The notes under the pieces: model-generated
Databases searched by the model: none
Told to the model about the DNA's origin: nothing
The model's input: the letters and a program-made list of their open reading frames with translations, nothing else
Shown: positions 42,731-51,241 of the stretch, in pieces
Layout of the letters: every line of letters starts with the position of its first letter
Numbering within the stretch: the first letter of the stretch is position 1
Made by a program: the position numbers and the translations under genes
From: Chitinophagales bacterium
GTDB taxonomy: Bacteria; Bacteroidota; Bacteroidia; Chitinophagales; Chitinophagaceae
Direction of reading: 5' to 3'
DNA: 64,000 nucleotides
Assembly: GCA_017303455.1 (NCBI GenBank)
Contig: JAFLBM010000001.1
Span: 209,449 to 273,448 of the forward strand

Positions 42731-42783
42731 TGCATATAACGTTTCCGTCTGAGACGGAAGCACGGAATGGAAATAAATTAACT

Positions 42784-42825
42784 CCGCCTTCTGACTGTGT
42801 TGCAATGCAGCGAAGGCGGTTTTTA
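42784..42825 (+). terminator. Hairpin with T tract between acpP and fabF
   Basis: CCGCCTTC (42784-42791) pairs with GAAGGCGG (42812-42819) across a 20-nt loop, followed by TTTTT. It can partly terminate acpP transcription. A TTG for the fabF promoter lies in the loop. Confidence 0.65.
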
Positions 42826-42831
42826 TCTTTG
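42824..42831 (+). promoter_or_regulatory. -7 promoter element TATCTTTG of fabF
   Basis: It matches TAnnTTTG, ends 28 nt before the ATG at 42860, and starts within the terminator T tract. A TTG at 42800-42802 is a candidate -33 box, 21 bp away. Confidence 0.45.
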
Positions 42832-42859
42832 ATCAATTATTAATCTATCAATCAGGTTT

Positions 42860-44113
42860 ATGGAACTGAAAAGGGTCGTTGTTACGGGTATGGGAGCCCT
42901 CACGCCATTGGGGAATAGCGTGGAAGAATACTGGAATGGTTTGATCAATGGAGTATCCGGTGCCGCCACGATTACGCAATTCGACGCCTCTAAGTTTCGT
43001 ACCAAATTTGCCTGCGAAGTTAAAAATTTCGAACCTACGCTTTACCTCGATAAAAAGGAGGCTAGGAAAATTGACCGCTTTACCCAGTTTGCGCTGGTGG
43101 TAAGTGACCAGGCAATGGCGGATGCAGGGTTGAATAAAGATAATATCAACCCTGACCGAATTGGTGTTGTATTCGCCAGTGGTATTGGGGGGTTAATTAC
43201 TTTTCAGAATGAAGTAACCGATTTTGCAAAAGGAGATGGAACACCCCGTTTCAATCCTTTCTTTATTCCAAAGATGATCCTGGATATTGCTGCCGGGCAA
43301 ATATCCATGCGGCACAACCTCCGCGGGCCCAATTTCGCCGTGGTGAGTGCCTGCGCCAGCAGCACCAATGCCATTATTGAAGCCCATAATTTATTACGTC
43401 TTGGTAAAGCAGATATCATTGTTACCGGCGGTAGTGAAGCGGTGATCAGTGAAGCCGGTGTGGGTGGTTTTAATGCCATGAAAGCAATGAGCGAAAGAAA
43501 CGATGATCCCACCACAGCCAGCCGGCCATATGATAAAGACCGGGATGGTTTTGTAATGGGAGAAGCTGCAGGTATTCTTATCCTGGAGGAACTGGAACAT
43601 GCGAAAGCAAGAGGCGCAAAGATCTATTGTGAAGTAGTAGGTGGTGGTGCCACTGCTGATGCACATCATATCACCGCCCCGCACCCGGAAGGGCTGGGTG
43701 CCCGGAATGTAATGCTGGCCGCACTGGATGATGCAGGAATGAAACCGGAAGAGATTGACTATATCAATACCCACGGTACTTCCACACCAATTGGTGATGG
43801 GGCAGAAGTAAAAGCGATCACTGCAGTGTTTGGCGAACATGCGTATAACCTGAACATCAGTGCCACCAAATCAATGACCGGCCACTGCCTGGGTGCTGCC
43901 GGGGTTATTGAAGCTATTGCCTGTATCAAGGCAGTAATGCATGATATCGTTCCACCTACCATCAACCATTTTACAGACGATCCTGAGCTGGACCCCAAAC
44001 TGAATTTTACTTTCAATAAAGCTCAGCAACGTCCTGTCAATGCTGCTTTGAGCAATACGTTCGGATTCGGTGGACATAACGCCTGTGTGATTGTGAAAAA
44101 GTATAAAGGCTGA
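42860..44113 (+). CDS. fabF: Beta-ketoacyl-ACP synthase II
   Basis: It condenses malonyl-ACP with acyl-ACP in fatty acid chain elongation. 417 residues, complete. The catalytic triad is C165 (VVSACASSTNA), H305 (THGTSTP) and H342 (GHCLGAAG). It lies between acpP and rnc, a common gene order in Bacteroidota, and shares at least one promoter region with acpP. Confidence 0.97.
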   Translation: MELKRVVVTGMGALTPLGNSVEEYWNGLINGVSGAATITQFDASKFRTKFACEVKNFEPTLYLDKKEARKIDRFTQFALVVSDQAMADAGLNKDNINPDRIGVVFASGIGGLITFQNEVTDFAKGDGTPRFNPFFIPKMILDIAAGQISMRHNLRGPNFAVVSACASSTNAIIEAHNLLRLGKADIIVTGGSEAVISEAGVGGFNAMKAMSERNDDPTTASRPYDKDRDGFVMGEAAGILILEELEHAKARGAKIYCEVVGGGATADAHHITAPHPEGLGARNVMLAALDDAGMKPEEIDYINTHGTSTPIGDGAEVKAITAVFGEHAYNLNISATKSMTGHCLGAAGVIEAIACIKAVMHDIVPPTINHFTDDPELDPKLNFTFNKAQQRPVNAALSNTFGFGGHNACVIVKKYKG

Positions 44114-44142
44114 TTTATAAAAAATTCGTAGCTTGATGCTCT

Positions 44143-44895
44143 GTGGATTTCTTCAGTAATTTTTTTAAAAAACACGCCGGTTCAACTTTCAAAAAGGAAC
44201 TCAGGAATATCCTGGGTTTCAAACCGGGTAATATTTCCCTGTACAAAACGGCATTAACACACCGCTCTGTCCGTGAAGGAGCGGATGAGAACAATGAACG
44301 GCTTGAATACCTCGGCGATGCGGTGCTCAGCGCAATGGTGGCGGATTATCTTTTCAAACGCTATCCCTACAAAGAAGAAGGATTTCTGACAGAAATGCGC
44401 AGCAAGATGGTGAACCGCCAGCAACTGAATGAGATTGCCATCCGGATGGGGTTAAAAAAAGTAACGCTATACAATAAAATGGACGGCTCATTAAAAGTGA
44501 GCCAGATATTTGGCAATACACTGGAAGCCCTCGTGGGTGCGGTCTATCTCGACTTCGGGTATAAAAAAACCGCCAAATGGGTGCTGGATTACATTATCCT
44601 TCCACATATGTTCATGGATGACCTGGAGAACCTGGAGATCAACCATAAAAACAAACTCTACGGCTGGGCCAATAAGAATGGCAAAACGCTGGAATTTGAA
44701 ACCCTGGATGAAAAACTGGAAAATGGGCGCCGACTTTTTACCGTTGCCGCAGTAATTGATGGTCAAAATATTGCCCAGGGGAAAGCATTTAATAAAAAAG
44801 ATGCATCACAGATTGCAGCCCAGGTGGCCGTAGAAAAATTAGGCATTGTGAATGCCGATTCAATTGTGGAAGAAGATGGTGAGGGCAAATTATAG
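44143..44895 (+). CDS. rnc: Ribonuclease III
   Basis: A double-strand-specific endoribonuclease for rRNA and mRNA processing. At 250 residues it has the catalytic RNase III domain (about 15-160, signature ERLEYLGDAVL at 52-62) and a C-terminal dsRNA-binding domain (about 175-240, KNKLYGWANKNGKTLEFE, then KKDASQIAAQVAVEKL). The start is GTG 44143: an in-frame stop lies nine bases upstream, so this is the first possible start codon. It follows fabF by 29 bp, and its 3' end is 6 bp from the convergent epimerase gene. Confidence 0.95.
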   Translation: MDFFSNFFKKHAGSTFKKELRNILGFKPGNISLYKTALTHRSVREGADENNERLEYLGDAVLSAMVADYLFKRYPYKEEGFLTEMRSKMVNRQQLNEIAIRMGLKKVTLYNKMDGSLKVSQIFGNTLEALVGAVYLDFGYKKTAKWVLDYIILPHMFMDDLENLEINHKNKLYGWANKNGKTLEFETLDEKLENGRRLFTVAAVIDGQNIAQGKAFNKKDASQIAAQVAVEKLGIVNADSIVEEDGEGKL

Positions 44896-44901
44896 GCCCG
44901 T

Positions 44902-45306
44902 TCAGCTTCCTTTTTCCTGGCACAGTTCTATCAAAACACCGTTGGTGTGTTTGGGATGTAAAAAACACACCAGTTTATTATCTGCTCCCGGTTTGGGCTT
45001 TTCGTTCAGTAATACGAATCCCTCTTTTTGAAGCCGTTCCATCTCGGCTTCAATATCGGCCACATCAAAAGCGATATGATGAATGCCTTCTCCTTTCTTT
45101 TCAACGTATTTGGCGATAACCCCATCCGGGTCTGAACTTTCCAGTAACTCGATCTTATTAGGACCGGTTTGGAAAAAAGCGGTGTTTACCTTTTCAGATT
45201 CAACGGATTCTGTCTTATAACAGGCGGTATTCAGCAGTTTTTCAAACAACGGAACTGCATCGGTGAGGCTTCGCACGGCAATGCCGATATGTTCTATTTT
45301 TTGCAT
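44902..45306 (-). CDS. mce: Methylmalonyl-CoA epimerase
   Basis: A 134-residue VOC-fold (glyoxalase-type) enzyme that converts (2S)- and (2R)-methylmalonyl-CoA in propionate metabolism. MQKIEHIGIAV opens the protein with a metal-ligand H7. NKIELLE, GIHHIAFDVAD and the end VLIELCQ are typical. The start at 45306 fits the family N-terminus better than 45312. The mutase genes are not in this window. Confidence 0.92.
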   Translation of the reverse strand: MQKIEHIGIAVRSLTDAVPLFEKLLNTACYKTESVESEKVNTAFFQTGPNKIELLESSDPDGVIAKYVEKKGEGIHHIAFDVADIEAEMERLQKEGFVLLNEKPKPGADNKLVCFLHPKHTNGVLIELCQEKGS

Positions 45307-45396
45307 AACCAAACGGTTGATAGTAAAGGTCCTTGCGATTTCGGTAAAAACATTTGCCAGGGCGAAATTACCCCTTTCATTTAGAACCTTTTGGGC

Positions 45397-45404
45397 TAAT
45401 TTTG
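45397..45404 (+). promoter_or_regulatory. -7 promoter element TAATTTTG of iscS
   Basis: It matches TAnnTTTG and ends 36 nt before the ATG at 45441. Confidence 0.45.
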
Positions 45405-45440
45405 TGTTTAAGAAACGATAATCAAGATATACATTGAACT

Positions 45441-46658
45441 ATGTTGAATTTCCCTATTTATCTCGACCATAATGCAACAACTCCCTGCGACCCGAGAGTT
45501 GTGGAGGCAATGATCCCTTATTTTACCAACAGTTTTGGTAATGCGGCCAGCCGTAACCATCCCTTTGGATGGCAGGCAGAGGAAGCAGTGGATTATGCCC
45601 GTGAACAAGTTGCTAAACTGATCGGTGCTGACCCCAAAGAGATCATCTTTACTTCAGGCGCAACAGAAGGCGACAACCTTGGTATCAAAGGTGTGTTTGA
45701 AATGTATGCCAGTAAAGGCAATCATATCATCACCTGCAACATCGAACACAAAGCGGTACTGGATACCTGTAAGCATATTGAAAAAGAAGGCGGTGAAGTG
45801 ACGTACCTGAAAGTAAAAGAGAATGGCCTGGTTGACCTGGCAGAATTAGAAGCTGCTATCAAGCCCACCACTATCCTTATTGCGATCATGTATGCTAATA
45901 ATGAAATTGGTACAATCAACCCCATCCGTGAGATCAGCGCCATTGCTAAAAAGCATGGTGTACTGGTATTCACTGATGCTGTACAGGCAGTAGGTAAAAT
46001 ACCGGTTGATGTAAACAAAGATGGCATTGACCTGATGGCTTTCACAGCGCATAAAATGTATGGCCCCAAAGGTGTGGGAGCATTATATGTTCGCCGGAAG
46101 AACCCGAGGGTAAAAGTAACGGCACAGATTGATGGTGGCGGTCATGAAAGAGGAATGAGAAGCGGTACGCTGAATGTTCCCGGTATTGTTGGTTTTGGAA
46201 AAGCCTGTGAGATCTGCATGAACGAAATGGAAGAAGAAACAAAGAGAGTAAGTGCACTCCGTGATAAATTGCAAAATGAGCTGCTGAAGGTAGAGGAGAG
46301 CTACCTGAATGGCGATAAAGAGCATAAACTGCCGCATGTAACCAATATCTCTTTCAAATATGTGGAAGGAGAAGGATTAATGATGGGGTTCAATAAAAAT
46401 ATTGCAGTATCGTCAGGTTCGGCCTGTACGTCTGCTTCATTGGAACCATCTTACGTACTGAAGGCGCTCGGTCTTGGTGATGACCTGGCACACAGCTCAC
46501 TTCGGTTTGGCCTGGGCCGGTTCACTACTGAAGAACAAATTGATTACACGATAGAACAGGTAACCAATACGGTTAACAAATTAAGAGAGATGAGCCCGTT
46601 GTGGGAGATGTATAAGGAAGGCATTGATATGAACAGTATTGAATGGGCACACCACTAA
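45441..46658 (+). CDS. iscS: Cysteine desulfurase IscS
   Basis: A pyridoxal-phosphate enzyme that removes sulfur from cysteine for Fe-S cluster assembly. 405 residues. The PLP lysine is K205 in [11 protein letters not shown] and the sulfur-carrying cysteine is C329 in [13 protein letters not shown]. It is the first gene of iscS-iscU-iscA; each gap of 80-90 bp in the set carries an inverted repeat. iscR, hscA, hscB and fdx are not adjacent. Confidence 0.96.
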   Translation: MLNFPIYLDHNATTPCDPRVVEAMIPYFTNSFGNAASRNHPFGWQAEEAVDYAREQVAKLIGADPKEIIFTSGATEGDNLGIKGVFEMYASKGNHIITCNIEHKAVLDTCKHIEKEGGEVTYLKVKENGLVDLAELEAAIKPTTILIAIMYANNEIGTINPIREISAIAKKHGVLVFTDAVQAVGKIPVDVNKDGIDLMAFTAHKMYGPKGVGALYVRRKNPRVKVTAQIDGGGHERGMRSGTLNVPGIVGFGKACEICMNEMEEETKRVSALRDKLQNELLKVEESYLNGDKEHKLPHVTNISFKYVEGEGLMMGFNKNIAVSSGSACTSASLEPSYVLKALGLGDDLAHSSLRFGLGRFTTEEQIDYTIEQVTNTVNKLREMSPLWEMYKEGIDMNSIEWAHH

Positions 46659-46661
46659 TTG

Positions 46662-46715
46662 TTGATTAGTTGAAGGATGGTAAGTTGACAAGTTATTACC
46701 GTCCTTATTAATCAA
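46662..46715. repeat. Imperfect inverted repeat between iscS and iscU
   Basis: The arms at about 46662-46683 and 46696-46715 match (TTGATTA...AAGGATGGTAA against TTACCGTCCTTATTAATCAA), with a few unpaired bases. It contains GTAAGTTGACAAG, which recurs at 47620-47632. Confidence 0.6.
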
Positions 46716-46744
46716 TTAACTTGTAAACTGATAAACTTAATACC

Positions 46745-47164
46745 ATGGCATATTCAGAAAAAGTAATCGACCACTACCAGAACCCTAAGAATGTGGGAAC
46801 GCTGGATAAGAGCAAAGCAAATGTAGGTACCGGCCTGGTGGGTGCACCGGAGTGCGGCGATGTGATGCGTCTGCAGATTGAAGTGGATGAAGCCACAGGT
46901 GTGATCAAAGATGCCAAATTCAAGACCTTTGGATGCGGTTCTGCCATCGCCTCTTCTTCTTTAGCTACGGAATGGCTGAAGGGGAAATCAGTGGATGAAG
47001 CTATCACGATCGATAACATGACTATCGTGGAAGAACTGAATCTTCCCCCGGTAAAAATTCACTGTTCTGTGCTGGCAGAAGATGCGATCAAAGCAGCAGT
47101 AAATGATTACAGGAAAAAGAATGGTTTGCCGGAACTTAAATTTGAAGAAAGCGTAATTCACTAA
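46745..47164 (+). CDS. iscU: Fe-S cluster assembly scaffold IscU
   Basis: A 139-residue scaffold that builds [2Fe-2S] and [4Fe-4S] clusters from IscS-delivered sulfur. The three conserved cysteines are C37 (APECGDV), C64 (FGCGSAI) and C107 (KIHCSVL), and D39 is the usual neighbouring aspartate. The 86-bp gap to iscS and the 78-bp gap to iscA both carry inverted repeats. Confidence 0.96.
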   Translation: MAYSEKVIDHYQNPKNVGTLDKSKANVGTGLVGAPECGDVMRLQIEVDEATGVIKDAKFKTFGCGSAIASSSLATEWLKGKSVDEAITIDNMTIVEELNLPPVKIHCSVLAEDAIKAAVNDYRKKNGLPELKFEESVIH

Positions 47165-47172
47165 CCCGAGAG

Positions 47173-47217
47173 TGGATAGTGGTAAGTAGAAAATGGGTCT
47201 TTAATCCCCACTTTCCA
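47173..47217. repeat. Imperfect inverted repeat between iscU and iscA
   Basis: TGGATAGTGG (47173-47182) pairs with CCACTTTCCA (47208-47217) with one mismatch. The sequence between is GTAAGTAGAAAATGGG-like and may extend the stem. Confidence 0.5.
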
Positions 47218-47242
47218 TTTTCCATTCAGTATTTTCCGAACT

Positions 47243-47596
47243 ATGAGTGTAGCATTAGATAACGCAATTTATGTAAGTGACAAGGCCAAGGCCAAGGTGC
47301 AACAGTTATTAACTGACGCTGGAGTGGCCAATGATCCCTCTTATTTCCTGCGGGTGAGTGTGGTAGGCGGTGGCTGTTCAGGGCTGAGTTATAAACTCGA
47401 TTTTGATAATGAATCAAAGCCCATGGACCAGACGTTTGAGGACAATGGTGTAAAAGTGGTAACCGACCTGAAGAGCTTTTTATACCTGGTCAATACAACC
47501 CTCGATTTTTCTGACGGTCTGAATGGTAAAGGATTTTATTTCAGTAACCCCAATGCCAGCCGCACCTGTGGTTGCGGAGAAAGTTTTGCAGTTTAA
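47243..47596 (+). CDS. iscA: A-type Fe-S cluster carrier (IscA/ErpA family)
   Basis: A 117-residue A-type carrier that takes Fe-S clusters from IscU to target proteins. The three conserved cysteines are C45 (GGGCSGLSY), C109 and C111 (TCGCGESF). It is the third gene of the isc set and is followed by a terminator hairpin. Confidence 0.94.
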   Translation: MSVALDNAIYVSDKAKAKVQQLLTDAGVANDPSYFLRVSVVGGGCSGLSYKLDFDNESKPMDQTFEDNGVKVVTDLKSFLYLVNTTLDFSDGLNGKGFYFSNPNASRTCGCGESFAV

Positions 47597-47620
47597 GAGT
47601 TGAACGGTTAATAAGTTTGT

Positions 47621-47652
47621 AAGTTGACAAGGATGAATTGTCAACTTTTTTA
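47621..47652 (+). terminator. Terminator of the isc genes
   Basis: AAGTTGACA (47621-47629) pairs perfectly with TGTCAACTT (47639-47647), then T residues. It includes the GTAAGTTGACAAG motif also found at 46662-46715. Confidence 0.75.
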
Positions 47653-47730
47653 TTATCCTAATAACGTCACCGGGAACTACAATGGAAACTGACCTGTGAA
47701 CGTATCAACTTTTCAACTATTTTGCACCCC

Positions 47731-48450
47731 ATGTGGTCCGTTTGTAAAAAAGAACTCCGCCAGTTTTTCAGCAGCCTTACCGGCTATATTGCTATTATCG
47801 TTTTCCTCCTGGTCAACGGGCTGATGCTATTTGTATTTGAAAATAATATCCTTGATTTTGGATATGCCACGCTGGACCGCTTTTTTGAACTGGCACCCTG
47901 GGTATTGCTCCTGCTTATTCCTGCCATTACCATGCGTAGTTTATCGGATGAGTTTAAGACCGGTACGTTTGAATTATTGCAAACAAGGCCGCTGACCCGC
48001 TGGCAGATTGTTACCGGAAAATACCTGGGCAGCCTTGTGGTGGTGCTGATCGCTTTATTACCCACCATTGTTTACTTTTTCTCCATTCAGCAATTATCGT
48101 CAAACGAGGGCATTGATACAGGGGCTACCATTGGCTCCTATATTGGTTTATTCTTTTTAGCTGCCGTATTTACGGCTATCGGTATTTGCAGCAGCAGTTT
48201 TACCACTAACTCGGTAGTGGCATTTATCATTTCACTGATCGGTTGTGCATTGCTATATTATGGATTTGATGCTATCAGCAAATTACCTGCAATGAGCAAC
48301 GGGCCTGATTATTATGTGGCCATGGCCGGGATTGATTTTCATTACCAGAGTATCAGTCGTGGCGTGATAGATACCCGGGACATTATTTATTTTCTTTCTG
48401 TGGTATTTCTTTTTTTAATGATCACCAGCCGGAACTTATTAAAACGGTAA
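47731..48450 (+). CDS. gldF: Gliding-motility ABC transporter permease GldF
   Basis: A 239-residue inner-membrane protein with about six transmembrane helices and the ABC-2 permease pattern: KKELRQFFSSLTGYIAIIVFLLVNG, then ITMRSLSDEFKTGTFELLQTRPL, and late helices. With GldG and the ATPase GldA it forms a transporter needed for gliding motility in some Bacteroidota. I start it at ATG 47731 (MWSVCKKEL) and not at the TTG at 47722. The stop is 6 bp before gldG. gldA is not in this window. Confidence 0.92.
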   Translation: MWSVCKKELRQFFSSLTGYIAIIVFLLVNGLMLFVFENNILDFGYATLDRFFELAPWVLLLLIPAITMRSLSDEFKTGTFELLQTRPLTRWQIVTGKYLGSLVVVLIALLPTIVYFFSIQQLSSNEGIDTGATIGSYIGLFFLAAVFTAIGICSSSFTTNSVVAFIISLIGCALLYYGFDAISKLPAMSNGPDYYVAMAGIDFHYQSISRGVIDTRDIIYFLSVVFLFLMITSRNLLKR

Positions 48451-48456
48451 GTTGAT

Positions 48457-50208
48457 ATGAAAGCATTGAATAAATTAGTTGCGTCTAAATCCGGGTGGTT
48501 GTTGCTGCTGGTTGTTTTGCTGGCGATCAACTTTCTTTCCACTATTTTTCATTCCCGCATTGATCTCACCAAAGAAAAAAGATACACCCTCAGTGCCGCT
48601 ACAAAAAACCTGTTGCGTGGGCTGGAGGAGGATGTGCAGATAGATGTATTCCTGAAAGGGGAATTCCCGGCCGGTTTTCGCAAGCTGGCCAACAGTACCC
48701 AGGAATTTTTAGAATTACTGAAAGACAGGAACGGATCAAAGATCCATTACCGGTTCATTTCTCCGCAGGATAATGTGGAAGGTGCCCGGATCAGTTATGG
48801 CGATTCATTGGTGAATCTTGGTGCCACACCAATTAATCTTACGGTGCAAAAAGAAGCAGGGCAGAGCAGTAATATTATTTTTCCTGTTGCTGTGATGCAA
48901 TATAAAGGGCAGCAAACAGTCATCAGTTTATATCCCGGTGCCAGTGGCAGAATTTCACAGGAAGAGATCAACAGTGCTGAAGCATTGATGGAATACCAGT
49001 TTGCCAAAGCATTGGATAAAATGACGCAGGCCAATAAACCCGGGATTGCTTACAGCACCGGGAACGGGGAACCAACGGATGCAAGAACATATGACCTGTC
49101 GCAAACTCTTGGAAAGGATTACCAGTTTGGGCTGATCAATTTACAGAAAGAAACTACTATTCCGGAAGGGGTTAATGTATTACTGATCGTAAAACCGGTG
49201 CAGACTTTTACCGAAGAAGAAAAATTCAAGATCGATCAATTTGTGATGCGGGGGGGAAAGCTGTTATGCTTTATTGATAATTTGTATGCTGAACAGGATA
49301 GTCTTGCCTACAAGCCTGAAACCATTGCCTTTGACCGGGGATTGAACCTGACCGATCTCTTCTTCCGATACGGTCTCCGGATCAATACAGACCTCGTAAT
49401 GGATCTGCAATGTGATATGATCCCCTTTGTGGTAGGTGGCACACCTGAAAAACCCCAATATGAGTTTTTACATTGGAATTATTTCCCCCTACTCTCTCCA
49501 GCCCCTGCACAATCGCTCAATAAAAACATTGGTTATGTAGCAAGCCGCTTTGCCAATTCAATTGATACGATCAAAGTGGCGGATGTAAAGAAGACGCCTT
49601 TACTGGTCTCGTCTCCCAATTCAAGAATCATCAGTACGCCGGCGCTGATCAGCCTGAATGAGAATAAAAACGCACCGGAGGATGAAAAGTTTAAAACCAA
49701 TGCTATACCGGTTGCTATGTTATTGGAAGGGAAATTCACCTCATTCTATAAAAACAGGGCAACAAAAACACAAATAGATAGTTTGGCGGCACAGGGATAC
49801 CAATTCAACAGCATCTCAACTGATAATAAGATCATTGTTGTAGCTGATGGGGATATGGTGTTGAATGAATTTGTTCCCAGCGATGGGCCCAATAGTCAGC
49901 CTATCCCATTACCCATGGGCTGGAACAGGTATACCTACGGTGAATACCAGAAGCAATCCGAATATGGTAAACTATTCATTCCTGTAGCCAACAGGGAATT
50001 CCTGCTGAGCTGTGTGGAGTATCTGGTCAGCGACCCGGCTATCAGCCAGACAAGGAATAAGGATATTGTATTACGGCTGCTTGATTCAAAAAAAGTGGGG
50101 GCACAAAAGCTGACCTGGCAGCTAATCAATATTGCTTTGCCTGTATTGCTGGTATTGTTATCCGGTTTTATTTATCAGCAGGTAAGAAGAAGAAAATATG
50201 CAGTATAG
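48457..50208 (+). CDS. gldG: Gliding-motility ABC transporter substrate-binding protein GldG
   Basis: A 583-residue inner-membrane protein with an N-terminal transmembrane helix (about 12-28), a long periplasmic domain and a C-terminal helix (about 552-574). The periplasmic domain contains FHSRIDLTKEKRYTLSAATKNLL and KRYTLS-type segments typical of GldG, plus a DUF4350-like part with RGGKLLCFIDNL. Adjacent to gldF, 6 bp apart, so they are co-transcribed. Whether this organism glides is not shown by sequence; the two proteins are conserved also in non-gliders. Confidence 0.93.
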   Translation: MKALNKLVASKSGWLLLLVVLLAINFLSTIFHSRIDLTKEKRYTLSAATKNLLRGLEEDVQIDVFLKGEFPAGFRKLANSTQEFLELLKDRNGSKIHYRFISPQDNVEGARISYGDSLVNLGATPINLTVQKEAGQSSNIIFPVAVMQYKGQQTVISLYPGASGRISQEEINSAEALMEYQFAKALDKMTQANKPGIAYSTGNGEPTDARTYDLSQTLGKDYQFGLINLQKETTIPEGVNVLLIVKPVQTFTEEEKFKIDQFVMRGGKLLCFIDNLYAEQDSLAYKPETIAFDRGLNLTDLFFRYGLRINTDLVMDLQCDMIPFVVGGTPEKPQYEFLHWNYFPLLSPAPAQSLNKNIGYVASRFANSIDTIKVADVKKTPLLVSSPNSRIISTPALISLNENKNAPEDEKFKTNAIPVAMLLEGKFTSFYKNRATKTQIDSLAAQGYQFNSISTDNKIIVVADGDMVLNEFVPSDGPNSQPIPLPMGWNRYTYGEYQKQSEYGKLFIPVANREFLLSCVEYLVSDPAISQTRNKDIVLRLLDSKKVGAQKLTWQLINIALPVLLVLLSGFIYQQVRRRKYAV

Positions 50209-50237
50209 ATTAGTAAGTTAATCCCTGTTACACTATT

Positions 50238-50245
50238 TAACTTTG
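50238..50245 (+). promoter_or_regulatory. -7 promoter element TAACTTTG of the TerC gene
   Basis: It matches TAnnTTTG and ends 21 nt before the ATG at 50267. Confidence 0.45.
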
Positions 50246-50266
50246 GTTTTACAATAAACAATATAA

Positions 50267-51238
50267 ATGACAAAAGATCAGATCACTTATCTCGTATTTG
50301 GTATCGTATTGATTCTTGCCCTGGCATTTGATCTCGGTCTGATGAGTAAGAAAGATAAGAAAATTACGATCAGGCAGGCCCTGTACCAAACTTTTTTCTG
50401 GGTAAGCCTTGCCCTGGCATTTTTTGTTTTTATGTGGATCGAAAAAGGCGAAGTGCTGGCATTGGAATACCTGAGCGGGTACTTGATGGAGTGGAGCCTG
50501 AGTATTGATAACATATTTGTATTCATCCTCATTTTCTCCGCTTTTTCAGTAAAGGAAAAATATTATGGCCGTGTGTTGCTGATTGGAATTCTAATGGCGA
50601 TTATTTTCAGGGTAATATTTATCACCGTAGGTGTTGCATTAGTAGAGCGGTTCAGTTGGGTACTTTATATTTTTGGTGCCTTCCTGTTATACACCGGGTA
50701 TAAGATGTTCTCGGCCACGGATGATGAAGAATTTCGTCCTCAGGACAGTAAGATCTATAAATTCATGAAGCGGTTTCTGCCGTTAGTGCCGCATGATGGC
50801 AATGGTAAATACATGATCCGGGAGAACGGTAAACCTGCTTACACCACGCTGTTCGTGGTGGTGATCATGCTTGCGGCTATTGATCTTGTTTTTGCCCTGG
50901 ACTCTATTCCGGCTGTGATGGGGATATCAAGAGATAAACTGGTTATCTATACCTCTAATATATTTGCTGTACTCGGTTTAAGATCACTCTTCTTTTTACT
51001 CCGGGGTGCAGTGAGCAAATTTGATTACCTGCAACAGGGTATTGCCATTGTTCTGATTTTTATTGGCCTGAAGATGCTGGGAGAACATTGGATCAACCAA
51101 TGGCTTAGTAAAAATGTACAGGTCTTTATTTCATTGGGAGTAATCATGGTTTGTATTTCCGGTTCTATCTTTTATTCGATGGTCATGCAGAAAAAAGGAA
51201 GCCCGCCGGATGTAAAAGATGAAAGCATCAGTCCATAA
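50267..51238 (+). CDS. TerC-family integral membrane protein
   Basis: A 323-residue protein with about eight transmembrane helices and the TerC signatures SIDNIFVFIL and FALDSIPAVMGISRD. TerC-family proteins (Alx/MntP-like) export manganese or function with tellurium-resistance loci; manganese export is the best-supported role in other bacteria. The acidic SxDN residues in the helices are the likely metal-binding sites. The gene is 3 bp upstream of murF-alr, so the two are probably co-transcribed. Confidence 0.9.
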   Translation: MTKDQITYLVFGIVLILALAFDLGLMSKKDKKITIRQALYQTFFWVSLALAFFVFMWIEKGEVLALEYLSGYLMEWSLSIDNIFVFILIFSAFSVKEKYYGRVLLIGILMAIIFRVIFITVGVALVERFSWVLYIFGAFLLYTGYKMFSATDDEEFRPQDSKIYKFMKRFLPLVPHDGNGKYMIRENGKPAYTTLFVVVIMLAAIDLVFALDSIPAVMGISRDKLVIYTSNIFAVLGLRSLFFLLRGAVSKFDYLQQGIAIVLIFIGLKMLGEHWINQWLSKNVQVFISLGVIMVCISGSIFYSMVMQKKGSPPDVKDESISP

Positions 51239-51241
51239 TAC

